From the NCBI GenBank assembly GCA_002007465.1, contig LNAC01000339.1, positions 783,276-847,275 of the forward strand: a stretch of DNA of 64,000 bases. Direction: 5' to 3'. Shown in pieces: positions 33,906-45,095 of the stretch. The stretch's first letter is position 1; each line of letters begins with the position of its first letter. A program made the position numbers and the translations under genes. Origin of the DNA: Ailurus styani. Lineage: Eukaryota > Chordata > Mammalia > Carnivora > Ailuridae. A model generated the notes under the pieces. That model worked only from the letters and a program-made list of their open reading frames with translations. It had not been told where the DNA came from and did not search any database.

Positions 33906-34349
33906 TGTAAGGAATAATGAAGGTACGTTTCTACTCCAGAGTTGTGCAGAACTGGTGACAATACCTCATGCTCCTTAGGTCCCCCAGGCTTCTAAACGTA
34001 TCTAGGGGCTAGGGAGTGAAGAATAGAAAATCTTTCTTTTATTTTCCACCAAATTCTAAGCTAAGTGACTTGTAGAATTATTCCTTACTTGAAACCATTT
34101 CCTAAGAATTGTGAAACTATGGTAGATATGAGCATTTGAATGTTTCTGTAGAATCCAGCCACCTGGACTGGTACAGAGTCCATATCAATACCAACCTTCA
34201 GTGTAGAAAACTGAGTAAATGCCTAAAAAAAATAAAGTCGAATTAATTTTATCCCAATTATGCACAATTTGAATTTTGTAGCCAAGAATTTAACAAGGAA
34301 TTCCTTCTTCCTAAAGTTTAGACTGTGGTAAATAACTTTTGTAATTTAT
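33906..34349. other. Unannotated DNA
   Basis: Nothing recognised. Confidence 0.5.
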
Positions 34350-34640
34350 CCATCTATTCATCTTTCCATCCAATAAGTAATAGTGTTATGTACCAGGCTC
34401 TTGGGGAACTAGTAAGACACTTTTATGAACTCTCAGCAGTGGGGGTGCTGTGGTCGAGGTTGGGGTAGGTAGGGTGGTGGCTTTAAATAAGAGTGAAATT
34501 GCTGAGGCAGGAGCTACGTATTAAGGGCTCTAGGAGCACAAAGCACAGAGGACTGGCTCTGCTTCTGTACAGGGAGGCTTAGCAGTGAATGAAATTGCAC
34601 GAATGGTAGTTAATGGACCTGGAAAGATCCATGTGTGGTT
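34350..34640 (-). repeat. L2 fragment, reverse
   Basis: 'gttatgtaccaggctcttgg', 'ctagtaagacacttttatga', then G-rich and 'gaggcaggagctacg' text, in inverted-L2 order. Diverged, borders approximate. Confidence 0.45.
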
Positions 34641-37600
34641 TACCTATGTGGAATCAGAGAAACAGCTCAGAGGCAGAGTAAATAGAAATTGGTGACTCGT
34701 TGGACACATTAGTGGGCAAAAGGAGAAAATATATTTCAAATAGACTTCAAAACAAAAGTTAACTTTTACATCCTATTAGTTCTTACTTAAACACTGCTAT
34801 GTGTAATGAAAAGGAACTAATTCAATAAAAATGAATTACTGGCTGCTGTTCTACATTTTAAATGTAATCAAAGGACATAGATCAGTGAAAATAATATTAT
34901 TAATGGGCATAGGGGGACATTTGTTTCTTAAAATAGTAACTTAGTTAAAATCCAATAATATTCTTATCACTTCGATGAGCTTCTAAAGTAAATCACTGCA
35001 ATTCCATAAGAACTTCACTTACTAGATAGATTATTTTAATTTCAATTTTCACCATAGACTCTGGAAGGGCACTAACAATACTAACTCCGAAAGGTTTTGA
35101 AGAAAGAACTGTTCTCTCATATTCTTATGCAAGCCCAGCCAAGAATATCCTTTTGATCCACTGTGTGGTCATTAGCAAAGTAACACTCCTTGAACTGCCA
35201 GAAATTTTTTTTAATAAATAAGTAAATAAATAGTAAATAAATTTCTCACTATATTTTGGGCACATGCAAAATTTAGGTCTCTCTCTTCACTCAGTCTCTC
35301 TTCTGAAATCAAGAAAGACCCACAAAGAGGAAAAAAAAATCTGATTAACTCCTTAAGAGTAGTAGATTATTAGCTAAAATCAGAACATCAAAAAATGTTA
35401 TTGACTCATTAAACATAATTACTCTTTTGGAACTAAGAGGGATTCAAATCCCACATAATATGTACTCAGATCTCTCAAAGAACGTACTAACTTACCAGTA
35501 TGGTAGGAGTAATAAATAGGAAATAAATGGAGAAGAAAAAAATACGCATTCAAATTATTTTCACAAAAAGAATGTGGCCAAACTATATTTTATTTTTCCC
35601 AAATACATCTGAATTGGCATTCATTTTTGCATACTGTTACATTTTTGCTATAAGCATTTAACATATTTAAGAATAGGATAGCACCTTCTTTTCAAATAAA
35701 ATATTCAATAAATGGTATTTGGTGTTTCTAAATATTGAAATAAAGCATAATCTGTGTACTAGCATATTCAGCCATGTTTCATTTTACACCAATTTTTAGT
35801 AATGTTAAAAAGATACATTTTTATCTCTAGAGAATCAAGGGAAAGAATACATTTAAGCAACAGAGAATTCCAGAATTGGTCAAGTCAGTCAATTGAGATT
35901 CATAATGGAGAAGGTAGAGATAACAGTAAAAAAAGGTGATTTGCTCAGCACAGAGTAAAAAAAATTCATTCCATTGCATTAACTGAAACTAACTATAAAT
36001 ACCTTGTTCAAAAGTCCAGTTTGTATCACTAAGGACAAAGATAATGTAAATTTCATCTTTAATGTAAACTTTTAATCTATGTCAAATATTCTAATATTTG
36101 TGAACCTCAGCAGATAGTCACAGTAATTAGTAGAGATAAAAATTTGTAGTCAGTACTTGGTATCATCAATGAAAAAATATGTCCAGAGTTTAGTATAAAA
36201 AATTTGTATTTTTTTAAAAAGTAAAACATGTGGTCCACAAATTACCACAAATTATTGAATGTGTAATCTTGCTAATTACTTACTATTTGGAAAAAATCTT
36301 TGAAGATGAGAAGTGCTGTATGTGTTAATATTATTATTTACTATTGCTTCCATAAATCAAATGTATTTGTAAATGAAATAATGATTCTTTGATCTCTAGG
36401 GATAATCAGTAATTTTTGGTCTCTTCTAAAATTGTAAGTCATGACTTCTCAAATTTTTTTTTTAGAATTCCAACCTACTAATGTAGAAAGAGAACTCCTT
36501 TTTTTAAAATATGGATATTGGGGAGAAATTTTTTCTTTTATGTACTGATAAGGAAAGGACAATATACTAAAAGGTAGTATTTTATTTGTATAGATAATAT
36601 TTATGGAAAATCAAATATTGGGTGAAATCCCAAATCACATTAATAATGAGATACTGTTTTGCTTAGGATGAATACTACCCTGATGTGGCAAAGATTAGAA
36701 AACTGACTTTATAAAATAAGTCCATCAAATAAATGAAATAGATAATTATTGGCAAATAGAAAACCATGGTGTTTATAGATATAAGTAGACACATTTGGGA
36801 CAAACTTGAAAAATAAAACTGATTTTTTGTTATTAAACTAGTTGTTTGAAATCATGCACCTTATCTTGTAGAATTGAACCAGGCAAATTCAAATTGAATA
36901 ATAAACTATTTCAAAGATTCTGGGGTCTAAGGCTGAAGATTCAGAAGAGGGTTCCAAAAGAAAAGAGAGAGAGAGAGAACGCAAAGAGATGGAAAGTGCT
37001 GTGATAGATCTATAGATGTGAACAGACAGTCAGGTGCATCAGTCTTTTGCTCAGTGACAGAGATCTTCCTAAGCGGCTTCCCTGCATGCCAAAGGGTATC
37101 TGGCTTCATACAAAAAGACTCTGATGCTTTACTTTGTACTAGGATAGAAAAGGCATTTTCTTTACCATTTTATTTTTGCCACATGCTCTATTATTTATGC
37201 AGAAGATACGTCACTGTAATTTTCTCTAGCTAATGTACCTGTTATTTTAAAATTATTCCCCAGAGCTAATTAACTTCAGCTGCTGTAGACCTTATCATCT
37301 TACCTTATGGCTTTATAGTCTTCTAATTGCTTGAACAATGCTTTCTGTCAGAAAAGATGGTTTCATTCCGAATATTTGGAGTATTAAATTCAACAAACAT
37401 GGAGTTGAAGTTCTCATGTGCGTAAGGTATAAAAATTCTTAAGTAAAATTAAAATAGAAAAAGTTCATATTAATTTTAGAGATAATTGAAATCTTCTGGT
37501 ATTGAAATTCTATTGTAAATATAAAACATGCAACTAGTGTGTTATTAGATGTATTAGGTAAGTCTCAAAGGGCAAAAAGGGATTGAAAAAAGTGCAGCAT

Positions 37601-38016
37601 CTAAATAATTCAACATTTCTCAATTTTTCCTTAGGTTATATGAGTAATTTAGCTAATTATGGACAGAATTTGGCTGGAGATATGTAGCCTTTGAATTTAA
37701 TGTTAATTACCTTACCACGATTTCTGGCAATACATTTTAAAGAATGGATCAAGTGACTTGTATTTAGAACCAAGCACAACTTCCACGATATGAAAAATTA
37801 AAAGGATGATTTTTTAAAATCTTCATGCTGTATAGATTTTTAATTTAATTGGCAAGAGTTTAATTACTATTTTTTTCCTATATGGCCAACTCATTGTAAT
37901 TTAAATAGTGTGTAAACTTTTTGTAATTTCAAGGTGACCATTTGATTGGTATTAGATAAAACTAAACTTTCACATATTATTTGTTCATATATGATTGGTC
38001 TTATTCAGTTACCAGA
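34641..38016. other. Unannotated AT-rich DNA (about 3.4 kb)
   Basis: No repeat family or exon recognised. It contains a short GA run at 36965-36977. Two opposed 60-71-codon frames at 36927-37233 overlap and look like chance. Confidence 0.55.
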
Positions 38017-38032
38017 TCACTTTCCTTTATTA

Positions 38033-38266
38033 TTTTTTTTTTATTTTTTTTTTATTTATTTTTTTTTTAAGATTTTATTTATTCATTTGACACACAGAGA
38101 GAGAGAGATTACAAGTAGGCAGAGAGGCAGGCAGGGAGAAAGGAGAGAGGAGAAAGCAGGCTCCCTGCTGAGCAGAGAGCCCGATGTGGGCCTCGATCCC
38201 AGGACCCTGGGATCATGACCTGAGCCGAAGGCAGCGGCTTTAACCCACTGAGCCACCCAGGCGCCC
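38033..38266 (-). mobile_element. Young SINEC, reverse, long T-rich tail
   Basis: Poly(T)/(TTTA) tail of about 40 bases, then 'aagattttatttattcattt' to 'gagccacccaggcgccc'. Perfect 16-bp target-site duplication 'tcactttcctttatta' at 38017-38032 and 38267-38282. Frames at 37946-38358 are SINE sequence. Confidence 0.97.
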
Positions 38267-38374
38267 TCACTTTCCTTTATTAACAAGGAAGATGAAAATA
38301 TCTTCCCACATAAAATTATTTGTCCTACAAACACAGGCTCCCAGGGGGATAAAATCAAAACAAAGGAAAGGGTG

Positions 38375-38620
38375 TATTTATTTGCATTTATTCACTTATG
38401 AAACATTTTGTGGGCACCTATCATTCCCAAGGCCTTACTAATCAATATGAGTACTGAATGCAAGCATGAATACATATTTCCTGTCTTGAATATCACAATC
38501 TAGTGACATGAAAAAGAAAACTACTGTAAAACTGATCAGCACAAAGTAGGAGCAAGAATGTGGTGGGAATACGGAGGTTGGCAATGCTGACTTGCCCCAG
38601 GAAAGTTAAAAAACGCTCTA
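38375..38620 (-). repeat. L2 fragment, reverse
   Basis: 'tttattcacttatgaaacat', 'gggcacctatcattcccaag', 'tttcctgtcttgaatatcac', 'aatctagtgacatg' follow the inverted L2 3' end. Confidence 0.5.
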
Positions 38621-39222
38621 CCTAAGAGGTGAAGTGTGTGGCTCCTAAATAGTGTGGGCACCGCATCCTTGGAGAATCTGATGAAACCTATAGACGCCTT
38701 ATACTAGAAAAATGCAGATAAAACATAAATGTAAAATTCTTCATAAAATTTATGTAATGTGTATGAAATGTAATCTGTATACCAAATTAAACTCTTCACA
38801 AAATATCTCACTATTTTTATGCAAGAGTTAATGGTCCAATTCTATAAATAAGAAAAAAAAAAGAGCAAGAAATAGAACTTGTGCAAATTAAAAATAAATT
38901 AAACTTTAACTCTGTTCAAAATTAATTTCCTTGAGAAGACAGCTGCTTGAATAAAAATTTCAGTGTGTTATTTTTTTAAAATATCGTTATGTACGCATCA
39001 TTTTTGACATAAATTGAGGTTATCTCCCTTTTGATTGGAAATGTTTCAAACCTTACCAGTGATACACCAAAAGGGAATCAGGACGTCTATAGTCAGTTCT
39101 GTACATTAGGATTTGGCGATTTTCTGTAAGACCAGAGTTGTCCCAGGTTCTTCATTTGAGTTCATGTGAACAAGTTGTTTGGGTCAGATTTGACCAGAAA
39201 TGCTTCTCTAATTTTTTTTTTT

Positions 39223-39260
39223 AAGTCAATGCCAGAATTTTTCAGTCTGTGCTCAATTTA
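39223..39260. repeat. 38-bp direct repeat, left copy
   Basis: Begins 'aagtcaatgccagaattttt' and ends 'gtgctcaattta'. It is repeated exactly at 39318-39355, beyond a broken SINE and an N. Confidence 0.98.
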
Positions 39261-39316
39261 TTTTTTTTTTTAAAGATTTTATTTATTTATTTCACAGAGG
39301 GAGAGAGATCACAAGG
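39261..39316 (-). mobile_element. Broken SINEC (tail only), reverse
   Basis: Poly(T) and 'aaagattttatttatttatt', 'cacagagggagagagatcac', then stops at 'aagg' immediately before the N. Only the tail and the start of the purine-rich part are present; the head is absent. What remains is consensus-like, so the copy looks young. Confidence 0.95.
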
Positions 39317-39317
39317 N
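39317..39317. other. Ambiguous base N (probable assembly junction)
   Basis: The only N in the window. It lies exactly where the SINE breaks off and the 38-bp direct repeat begins again, so it most likely marks a contig join. Confidence 0.9.
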
Positions 39318-39355
39318 AAGTCAATGCCAGAATTTTTCAGTCTGTGCTCAATTTA
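39318..39355. repeat. 38-bp direct repeat, right copy
   Basis: Exact copy of 39223-39260. It continues into unique sequence 'aaagtcatttcagcagaacc'. Confidence 0.98.
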
Positions 39356-39599
39356 AAAGTCATTTCAGCAGAACCATTAATCAGGAGTTCCATTGTAATT
39401 CCAGAGGTTTAAAGATACTTCCTGGAAGGATTGTGCAAGGTGTTGTCACTAATAACTTAATCCAAAGAAGTGCTTTTTATAGCATTTGGGAATTCATGTA
39501 GTTGCCTACCTCTGGACTTCTCTCCCTAGTTAGGAAGTTGAACAAGGTAACTTGCAGTTTATCATCACTATTGAAAATAGTGTCACAGGGGCCTATGTG

Positions 39600-40120
39600 A
39601 AAATGCTTATTCATTTCTGTGGCCGGAAAAACCCACCAAGTAAGTCAAGCCACAAACAAGCTCTCTGAAATTATTCTGAGGATGAGCTTTCTTTCTCTTG
39701 AACTTTTTACTCAAAGTTCAATCAAGGGCTTTGGAACATGTGCTCTGGCAGGTTGGCAAACTTCTATGTAGTAGATGAACTTTGCATTCTCTTTTCATCT
39801 TCTTGACATATTTCTTAAAAAGGCAGTGATTCAAGACCCTGGCTCTGATGAAGTTGACAACTTTTAGGACAGTAGACAAAAATTCTCTCAGGATTTCTGG
39901 CAGTGTTTTTATTGTCAGTGTATTCAAACTTAGAAATCAGTGAGTCATGGTCTTGTGGGGAGCTCCTTTCTTCACCAAGGCAGCAAAGCCATGGAGGTTG
40001 CTAAGCCTCAAAGGTGCTCCGTCTGTGCTATGAGTTACCAAGCCTTTTCTTCCAAGCTAAGTTTTCCTTGGCAAAGAAACTTATTACCCTTTTGAGATGT
40101 CGGTGGCCCTTATAATTTTC
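39600..40120 (-). pseudogene. hAT transposase-like (ZBED5-family-like) pseudogene fragment
   Basis: On the minus strand, about 65 codons from roughly 40000 down to 39740 read in one frame with a single stop. They show 'FAALVKKGAPHKTMTH', then the stop where a cysteine is expected, then 'TIKTLPEILREFLSTVLK' and 'VVNFIRARVLNHCLFKK'. This matches, in order, the core of hAT-transposase-derived proteins (ZBED5, FAM200, SCAND3/ZBED9 types): '..FVARVK..P....HC..HR.ALA.KTLP..LKEVL..V.KVVNFI..R.LN.RLFK'. Shifted, lower-quality matches continue on both sides ('FAKENLAWKK' upstream, 'LTYLVGFSGHRNE' downstream), separated by frameshifts and stops. It could be a processed pseudogene of a domesticated gene or a relic of a Charlie-type DNA transposon. 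Family recognition is by eye. Confidence 0.62.
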
Positions 40121-40869
40121 AAAGAGGTCCAGGGGTGCTAGGAAATAGGCAAACTTCTTCAATACTATAAAAATGATATATCATAATAGAAATGTCAAGT
40201 TTTTTGGATACAGTCACTGACAGTATTTTATTTTGCTCCAAACCACAAATGAGCCAGATTCTTTCCAGGGTTCATAGCATCATCATGGTCAGTACAAAAG
40301 AAGTGTTTTTTTTTAAATTTACTTATAAATGTAATGTTTAAAACAAATACAGCTATATTCGGAAAAAACCCAGGTAAAGTACAAATGCATTCCTTTCATA
40401 TCAAGCTGCCTTTTCATGACAGTAATTTTGATTGTGTTGCATACTTTCATGATGGACAAATATAAGAGGCTTCATTAAAATTGTTGGCCTCAGATTTCCT
40501 TTCACTGTGATCTTACTATATATTATACACTAATTATGTTTTTTAAGAAATTTTATGATGAATGAACAAGCATTAACCATTCAGAGAAGAGTTGGGCTTA
40601 AAATAAATTGGGAACATCACATATAAAGGCAAAAGTGGAAATGCTTATGAGATTTTATAGATATAATGGGGTGAAAGTTTAGCTTATTTGAAGAATAGGG
40701 AGAGAAGAATTTTAGAATATGAGACTTGAGGGTCAACAAACAAGTTCCAAAGGTCCATGAACCAAGAAAAACAACAAAAAAGTAGATTCCTTCTATTGCA
40801 TTCTTTTAACTAGGAAAAATAGTTTTGTGTCAGATAAAGACAAGCTATTGCTTCACGTTCAACAAATAC
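40121..40869. other. Mostly unannotated; possible extension of hAT relic
   Basis: 40121-40300 may still belong to the hAT-like sequence (weak similarity on the minus strand). Beyond that, AT-rich DNA with nothing recognised. Confidence 0.4.
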
Positions 40870-41245
40870 AGAATATCATAGGTTGTCATTATTTAAGGTC
40901 GGATCTGACAACTTGATTGGACTTAAGGATCTGATTCCAAGATGCCTCACTCAGGTGACTGGCAAATGGTGCTGGCTCTTGGAAGGAGACTTCAGTTCTT
41001 CTGTGTACGAACCTCTTTATACTGCTCCAGAGTATCCTCGTGACAGTAGTTTCTTCAGAGTAAATCATTCACGAGTGCATGAGATAGATACCAGAATGTC
41101 TTTTATGACCCAGTCTCATGGTCCCATGTAGTCCTTTCCCCAGTAGCCTGTTGGTTAACAAGCAGTTTTGTTCAGTGAAGGAGGGAGCTGTACGGGGTAT
41201 GAATATCAGGAGGCAGATTATTGGGAGCTTTTTGGGGGGCTGACT
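40870..41245 (+). repeat. Unnamed interspersed repeat (LTR- or MER-like)
   Basis: The text 'ggatctgattccaagatgcc', 'ggtgctggctcttggaagga', 'agaatgtcttttatgaccca', 'gtagcctgttggttaaca' and 'tatgaatatcaggaggcag' follows a dispersed mammalian repeat I have seen many times but cannot name with certainty. Ends are not defined. The 82-codon frame 40883-41131 lies in it and is not supported as a gene. Confidence 0.45.
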
Positions 41246-41358
41246 GCTATTTCCAGTAATACTCAATTGCTGTCATCACACAAGCAGAACCATTGGGATA
41301 GTCAGCCATGGATAAGAAAAAAAAAATTACTCCCTTTTTCATGTCAGTTAGAATTGGA

Positions 41359-41562
41359 GGGCGCCTGGGTGGCTCAGTGGGTTAAAGCCTCTGCTTTCGG
41401 CTCAGGTCATGATCTCAGCGTCCTGGGATTGAGGCCCGCATCGGGCTCTCTGCTCAGCAGGGAGCCTGCTTCCCCCTCTCTCTGCCTGCCTCTCTGCCTC
41501 CTTGTGATCTCTCTCCCGCTGTGAAATGAATAAATAAAATCTTTAAAAAAAAAAAAAAAAAA
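41359..41562 (+). mobile_element. Young SINEC
   Basis: Near-consensus ('gggcgcctgggtggctcagt', 'tgaggcccgcatcgggctct'), with a 19-A tail. Target-site duplication 'agaattgga' at 41350-41358 and 41563-41571. The 118-codon frame at 41168-41524 crosses into the SINE and is not a gene. Confidence 0.97.
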
Positions 41563-41571
41563 AGAATTGGA

Positions 41572-42259
41572 GTAGAGAAAACATTTTCATCCAGTTGATT
41601 GGAATGGGTCAACTAATAGATCCAACAACATACTTTCAGTGAAATGTGCATAAAATTCATTCCTTTATTTGAAATTGTATGTACAACACAATCTTGTGAC
41701 CATTGTTGTTCCCAACTTAAGATTTAAAACCAATTTAATTAGTGCTTGTTATATATTTTTATTATAGAAATACCTTTCAATACCAGTGAATGCATTATGT
41801 ATATTAACTTAATTCATTTACAAAGCATTTGTTTATTAAAGAATTTATTTTCCCATAATTTTAACATAATTATTATAATTTACTTTGATATACTATATAT
41901 TAATTAATTTTAAAACATTTGTGATTTTTAAAAAAACTTGAACTTTCCTCTTTTTAGAATATAAAGATACTACATTGTTTAGAAAAGCAGAGTGGAGTTT
42001 AACAGAATCAAACATTACAATGTAACTGAAATTTATTTTTATCCTGTATTAGCAGCCATTTTTTCCCACAACAATGCAAAAATACTCAGCTATTTGTAAA
42101 TCAACAAAAAGTCTTTTTACCAGATATAGTAGCAAAAAATATAAGTACTTTCCTCCGTATTAGCCACAGGCTGATGTATATATTACCTTAGTTATTCAGA
42201 CTTATAAACCATTGTGGACTTTAGTCCAATTTATAGAATATAATAAAATATAATTCAGC
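41572..42259. other. Unannotated AT-rich DNA
   Basis: Nothing recognised. Confidence 0.55.
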
Positions 42260-42390
42260 AACAATTCAGTTTTTATTAATGCCCTGGAACATGCTAAGAA
42301 TTGGAATACATTGGAATGCAAAGATGGTTCAAAGATGTTCTTACCCACAAAAAGTTCACCTTTTAGTAGGGGATGTTGACATGTCCATAT
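42260..42390 (-). repeat. L2 3' fragment, reverse
   Basis: 'ccctggaacatgctaagaat', 'tggaatgcaaagatggttca', 'cacaaaaagttcacctttta' and 'gtaggggatgttgac' follow the inverted L2 3' end. Confidence 0.5.
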
Positions 42391-42689
42391 TTCGCCTACT
42401 TCCTAGTTAAGGTTGTGTTTATTAACCATGTGCGTAATGATGGTGGGAACATAGAGGAATGAACTTGAGGCTAAATGCTCTATAGTGGTGCTCTTCATCC
42501 AAATAAAAAGTGTGTGCGAACAACTTTCTGTTGAACGACCGTATATGGTGAATTGTTTCATTTTAAACCATGGAAAAGTTCAGTTGCTAATCAATGGGCC
42601 AAGCTATCAACTGTGGTCATGTCAATATATCTCTGCACTGTTTCCTCAGTGCAATAAACCTGAATAAACTTTCTCAGATTCTTCCTGAG

Positions 42690-42870
42690 CCTGGTTCACT
42701 TTCATCTCCCTTTCTCAGGATAAATGTAACTTTCTCACATAAATCTTAATGACCACTCTATCTAAAATGAGCCCCCAAATTATTTTCTAGTTCATTATCC
42801 TATATATTTCCATAAGGAAATTACACAGTATTTAATTCTCTCGCTTATGTCTGATTACTTTGCTGGCTCC
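42690..42870 (+). repeat. L2 fragment, forward
   Basis: 'gaccactctatctaaaatga', 'gcccccaaattattttc', 'tcattatcctatatattt' match the forward L2 segment 'gaccaccctatctaaaatagc ... cattaccctgtttta'. Confidence 0.5.
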
Positions 42871-43118
42871 ATCATTAGTGTGGAAAATCAGTCTGTGTGA
42901 TTGTGAGCAGGTGATAAAAGGATGGTACCTGAAGAATCCTACTCCCACATGTTCTTTTTTGTTTATTTAAGGTTGTTCATTTGTCTGATTTGGTTTTTCA
43001 GATTGTCTCAAGAATATAGTAAGAACAGAAAAGAATTAGCCTTCTGGATATGCTTTCACTTTGACAGTGTCATGGGATTAACCATTGCATTTGGGGGAAA
43101 AGACTAGATGGGCATCTT

Positions 43119-43512
43119 TTTTTTTTTTTTTTTACTTTTTTTTTTATTTGCCCCAGGGGTACAGGTCTGTGAATCATTAGGCTTACACCTTTCACAGCAC
43201 TCACCATAGCATAAAACCTCCCCAATATCCACAACCCAACTACCCTATCCCTATTCTCCCACCCCCCTGGTAACCCTCAGTTTGTTTTGTGAGATTAAGA
43301 GTCTCTTACGGTTTGTCTCCTTCCTGATCCTATCTTGTTTCACTTTTCCCTCCCTTCCCCCGCCCTGCCCCTCAAATTTCTTATATCAGAGAGATCACAT
43401 GATAACTGCCTTTCTCTGATTGACTTATTTCGCTTAGCATAATACTCTCTAGTTCCATCCATATCATTGCAAATGGCAAGATTTTGTTTCCTTTTGATGG
43501 CTGCATAGTATT

Positions 43513-43559
<47 letters not shown>

Positions 43560-44116
43560 TTATTTATTTATTTTACATCTTCTTTATCCATTCATCTGTT
43601 GATGGACATCTAGGTTCTTTCCATTGTTTGGCTGTTGTGGACATTGCTGCTATAAACATTTGAGTGCGCGTGCCCCTGAGGATCACTACCTTTGTATCTT
43701 TAGGGTAAATACCCAGTAGTGCAATTCTTGGGTCATAGGGTAGCTCTATTTTCAACTTTTTGAGGAACCTCCATACTGTTTTCCAGAGTGGCTGCACCAG
43801 CTTACATTCCCACCAACAGTGTAGGAGGGTTCCCCTTTCTCTGCATCCTCGCCAACATCTGTCATTTCCTGATTTGTTAATTTTAGCCATTCTGACTGGT
43901 GTGAGGTGGTATCTCACTGTGGTTTTGATTTGTATTTCCCTGATGCCAAGTGATGTTGAACACTTTCTCATGTGTCCGTTGGCCATTTGGATGTCTTCTT
44001 TGGAGAAATGTCTATTCATGTCTTCTGCTCATTTCTTGACTGGGTTATTGGTTCTATGGGTGTTGAGTTTGATAAGTTCTTTATAGATTTTGAATACAAG
44101 CCCTTTACCTGATATT
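43119..44116 (-). mobile_element. Recent L1, reverse, 5'-truncated (about 1 kb)
   Basis: From poly(T) through the 3'UTR to the C-terminal part of ORF2. The 148-codon minus frame at 43573-44019 is the ORF2 tail: '[18 protein letters not shown]', the cysteine-rich motif '[19 protein letters not shown]', '[20 protein letters not shown]' and '[16 protein letters not shown]'. That frame then runs out at the TG repeat. Flanks 'agatgggcatctt' (43106-43118) and 'agaggggcatctt' (44117-44129) form a target-site duplication with one mismatch. No endonuclease or reverse transcriptase is present, so it is immobile. Confidence 0.95.
43514..43557. repeat. (TG)22 microsatellite
   Basis: 22 uninterrupted TG units inside the L1, followed by a short (TATT)n run to 43574. 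Expected to be highly length-variable. Confidence 0.97.
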
Positions 44117-44129
44117 AGAGGGGCATCTT

Positions 44130-45083
44130 AATATTAATAGCCTTTACCCAGTCCCTAGAGAATTGTTTACCCCCTAGTAGAATCAAGACTTGTTCCTGCC
44201 TGCCCCCCTTCCATTCCACCCCATTCATCATTTATTTAAGGTTGCCCTCTATTTAAAAAAAAAGGGTTGCTGTGTAAGTATATATTAAGAAAATATGAAA
44301 TTTGAAGGAGCGTATCTATTTAAAGGGATGATGAACTACCTGCAGATCTATTCAAAATACAAGGTAGAAAAAGAGGCAAGCAAGTAGAAGGTATATAGTC
44401 CTTTTTTGTCTTTAATGGTTTGCTCTTAAGCATTTCCTTTAATAGAGACTTCAGTTTTCTGATGTGCCAAAAAAGAAAAAAAAAAGTGTCATGGATGAAA
44501 TTACCTCTAAAGTTGCTTTGACTCTAACATTCTATATTGTAATAAGTGTTAGAACAAAGAAAAGGCCCTATGGGAATTCAGTGCTGTTCATATCACTTCT
44601 GGCAAGGGATTACAAAAAAAAAAAAAAGAATTCTGTGCTTAAGAGTTCTCAAGAATGCTTCCGATGGCTAGATTTTGAACACTTAGAAAAAAGTGTAAGA
44701 TGAGAGATAAGGAAAGACTTTGCAGGTGGGTAGAACAGCCAGACAGCAAAAGCTGGAGTCAGAGGAATAAGAATTAGTTGGTGCATTTAGGCTGCCTCAT
44801 ACATGACAGATAAGGCTCAATTCTAGACTGCTTTGAGTGCCTGGCTAAGCAGATTTTGTTTTCCTTTTGTGCAAATGAAGAATGTTTACATATTTGGTGC
44901 AATATTCTTCAATACAGAACATTTCATCTACCTGAGGGGATAAAGACTTAATGACCACCAATGTATAATAAAAAATAAAATTATTCAGTATCATTGGATA
45001 AATCAGATACTTTTTAGGGTATTAATAGAAACCTTGTTAATAAATATAAATTTCTCAACTTAAAAATTTGATTTCTGTATTTT
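44130..45083. other. Unannotated DNA
   Basis: No gene recognised. 44700-44870 has weak L2-like text. The 79-codon frame at 44464-44703 begins with poly-lysine from an A-run and looks like chance. Confidence 0.5.
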
Positions 45084-45095
45084 CCATGTTTTTAT

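Noticed and set aside
36927..37233. Pair of overlapping 60-71-codon frames on both strands
   Set aside because: Mutually antisense chance frames in unique DNA without protein features.
39261..39316. Normal 5'-truncated SINE insertion
   Set aside because: The missing part is at an N, the repeat flanks are 38 bp, and the SINE stops without a natural junction; an assembly join explains it better.
41168..41524. 118-codon plus-strand frame
   Set aside because: Runs from repeat-like DNA into a SINE; the C-terminal third is SINE translation seen in many other copies.
43573..44019. 148-codon minus-strand frame as a host gene
   Set aside because: It is the C-terminal part of L1 ORF2 with its cysteine-rich motif, within a truncated L1.
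43760..44086. 108-codon plus-strand frame
   Set aside because: Antisense shadow of the L1 ORF2 tail.
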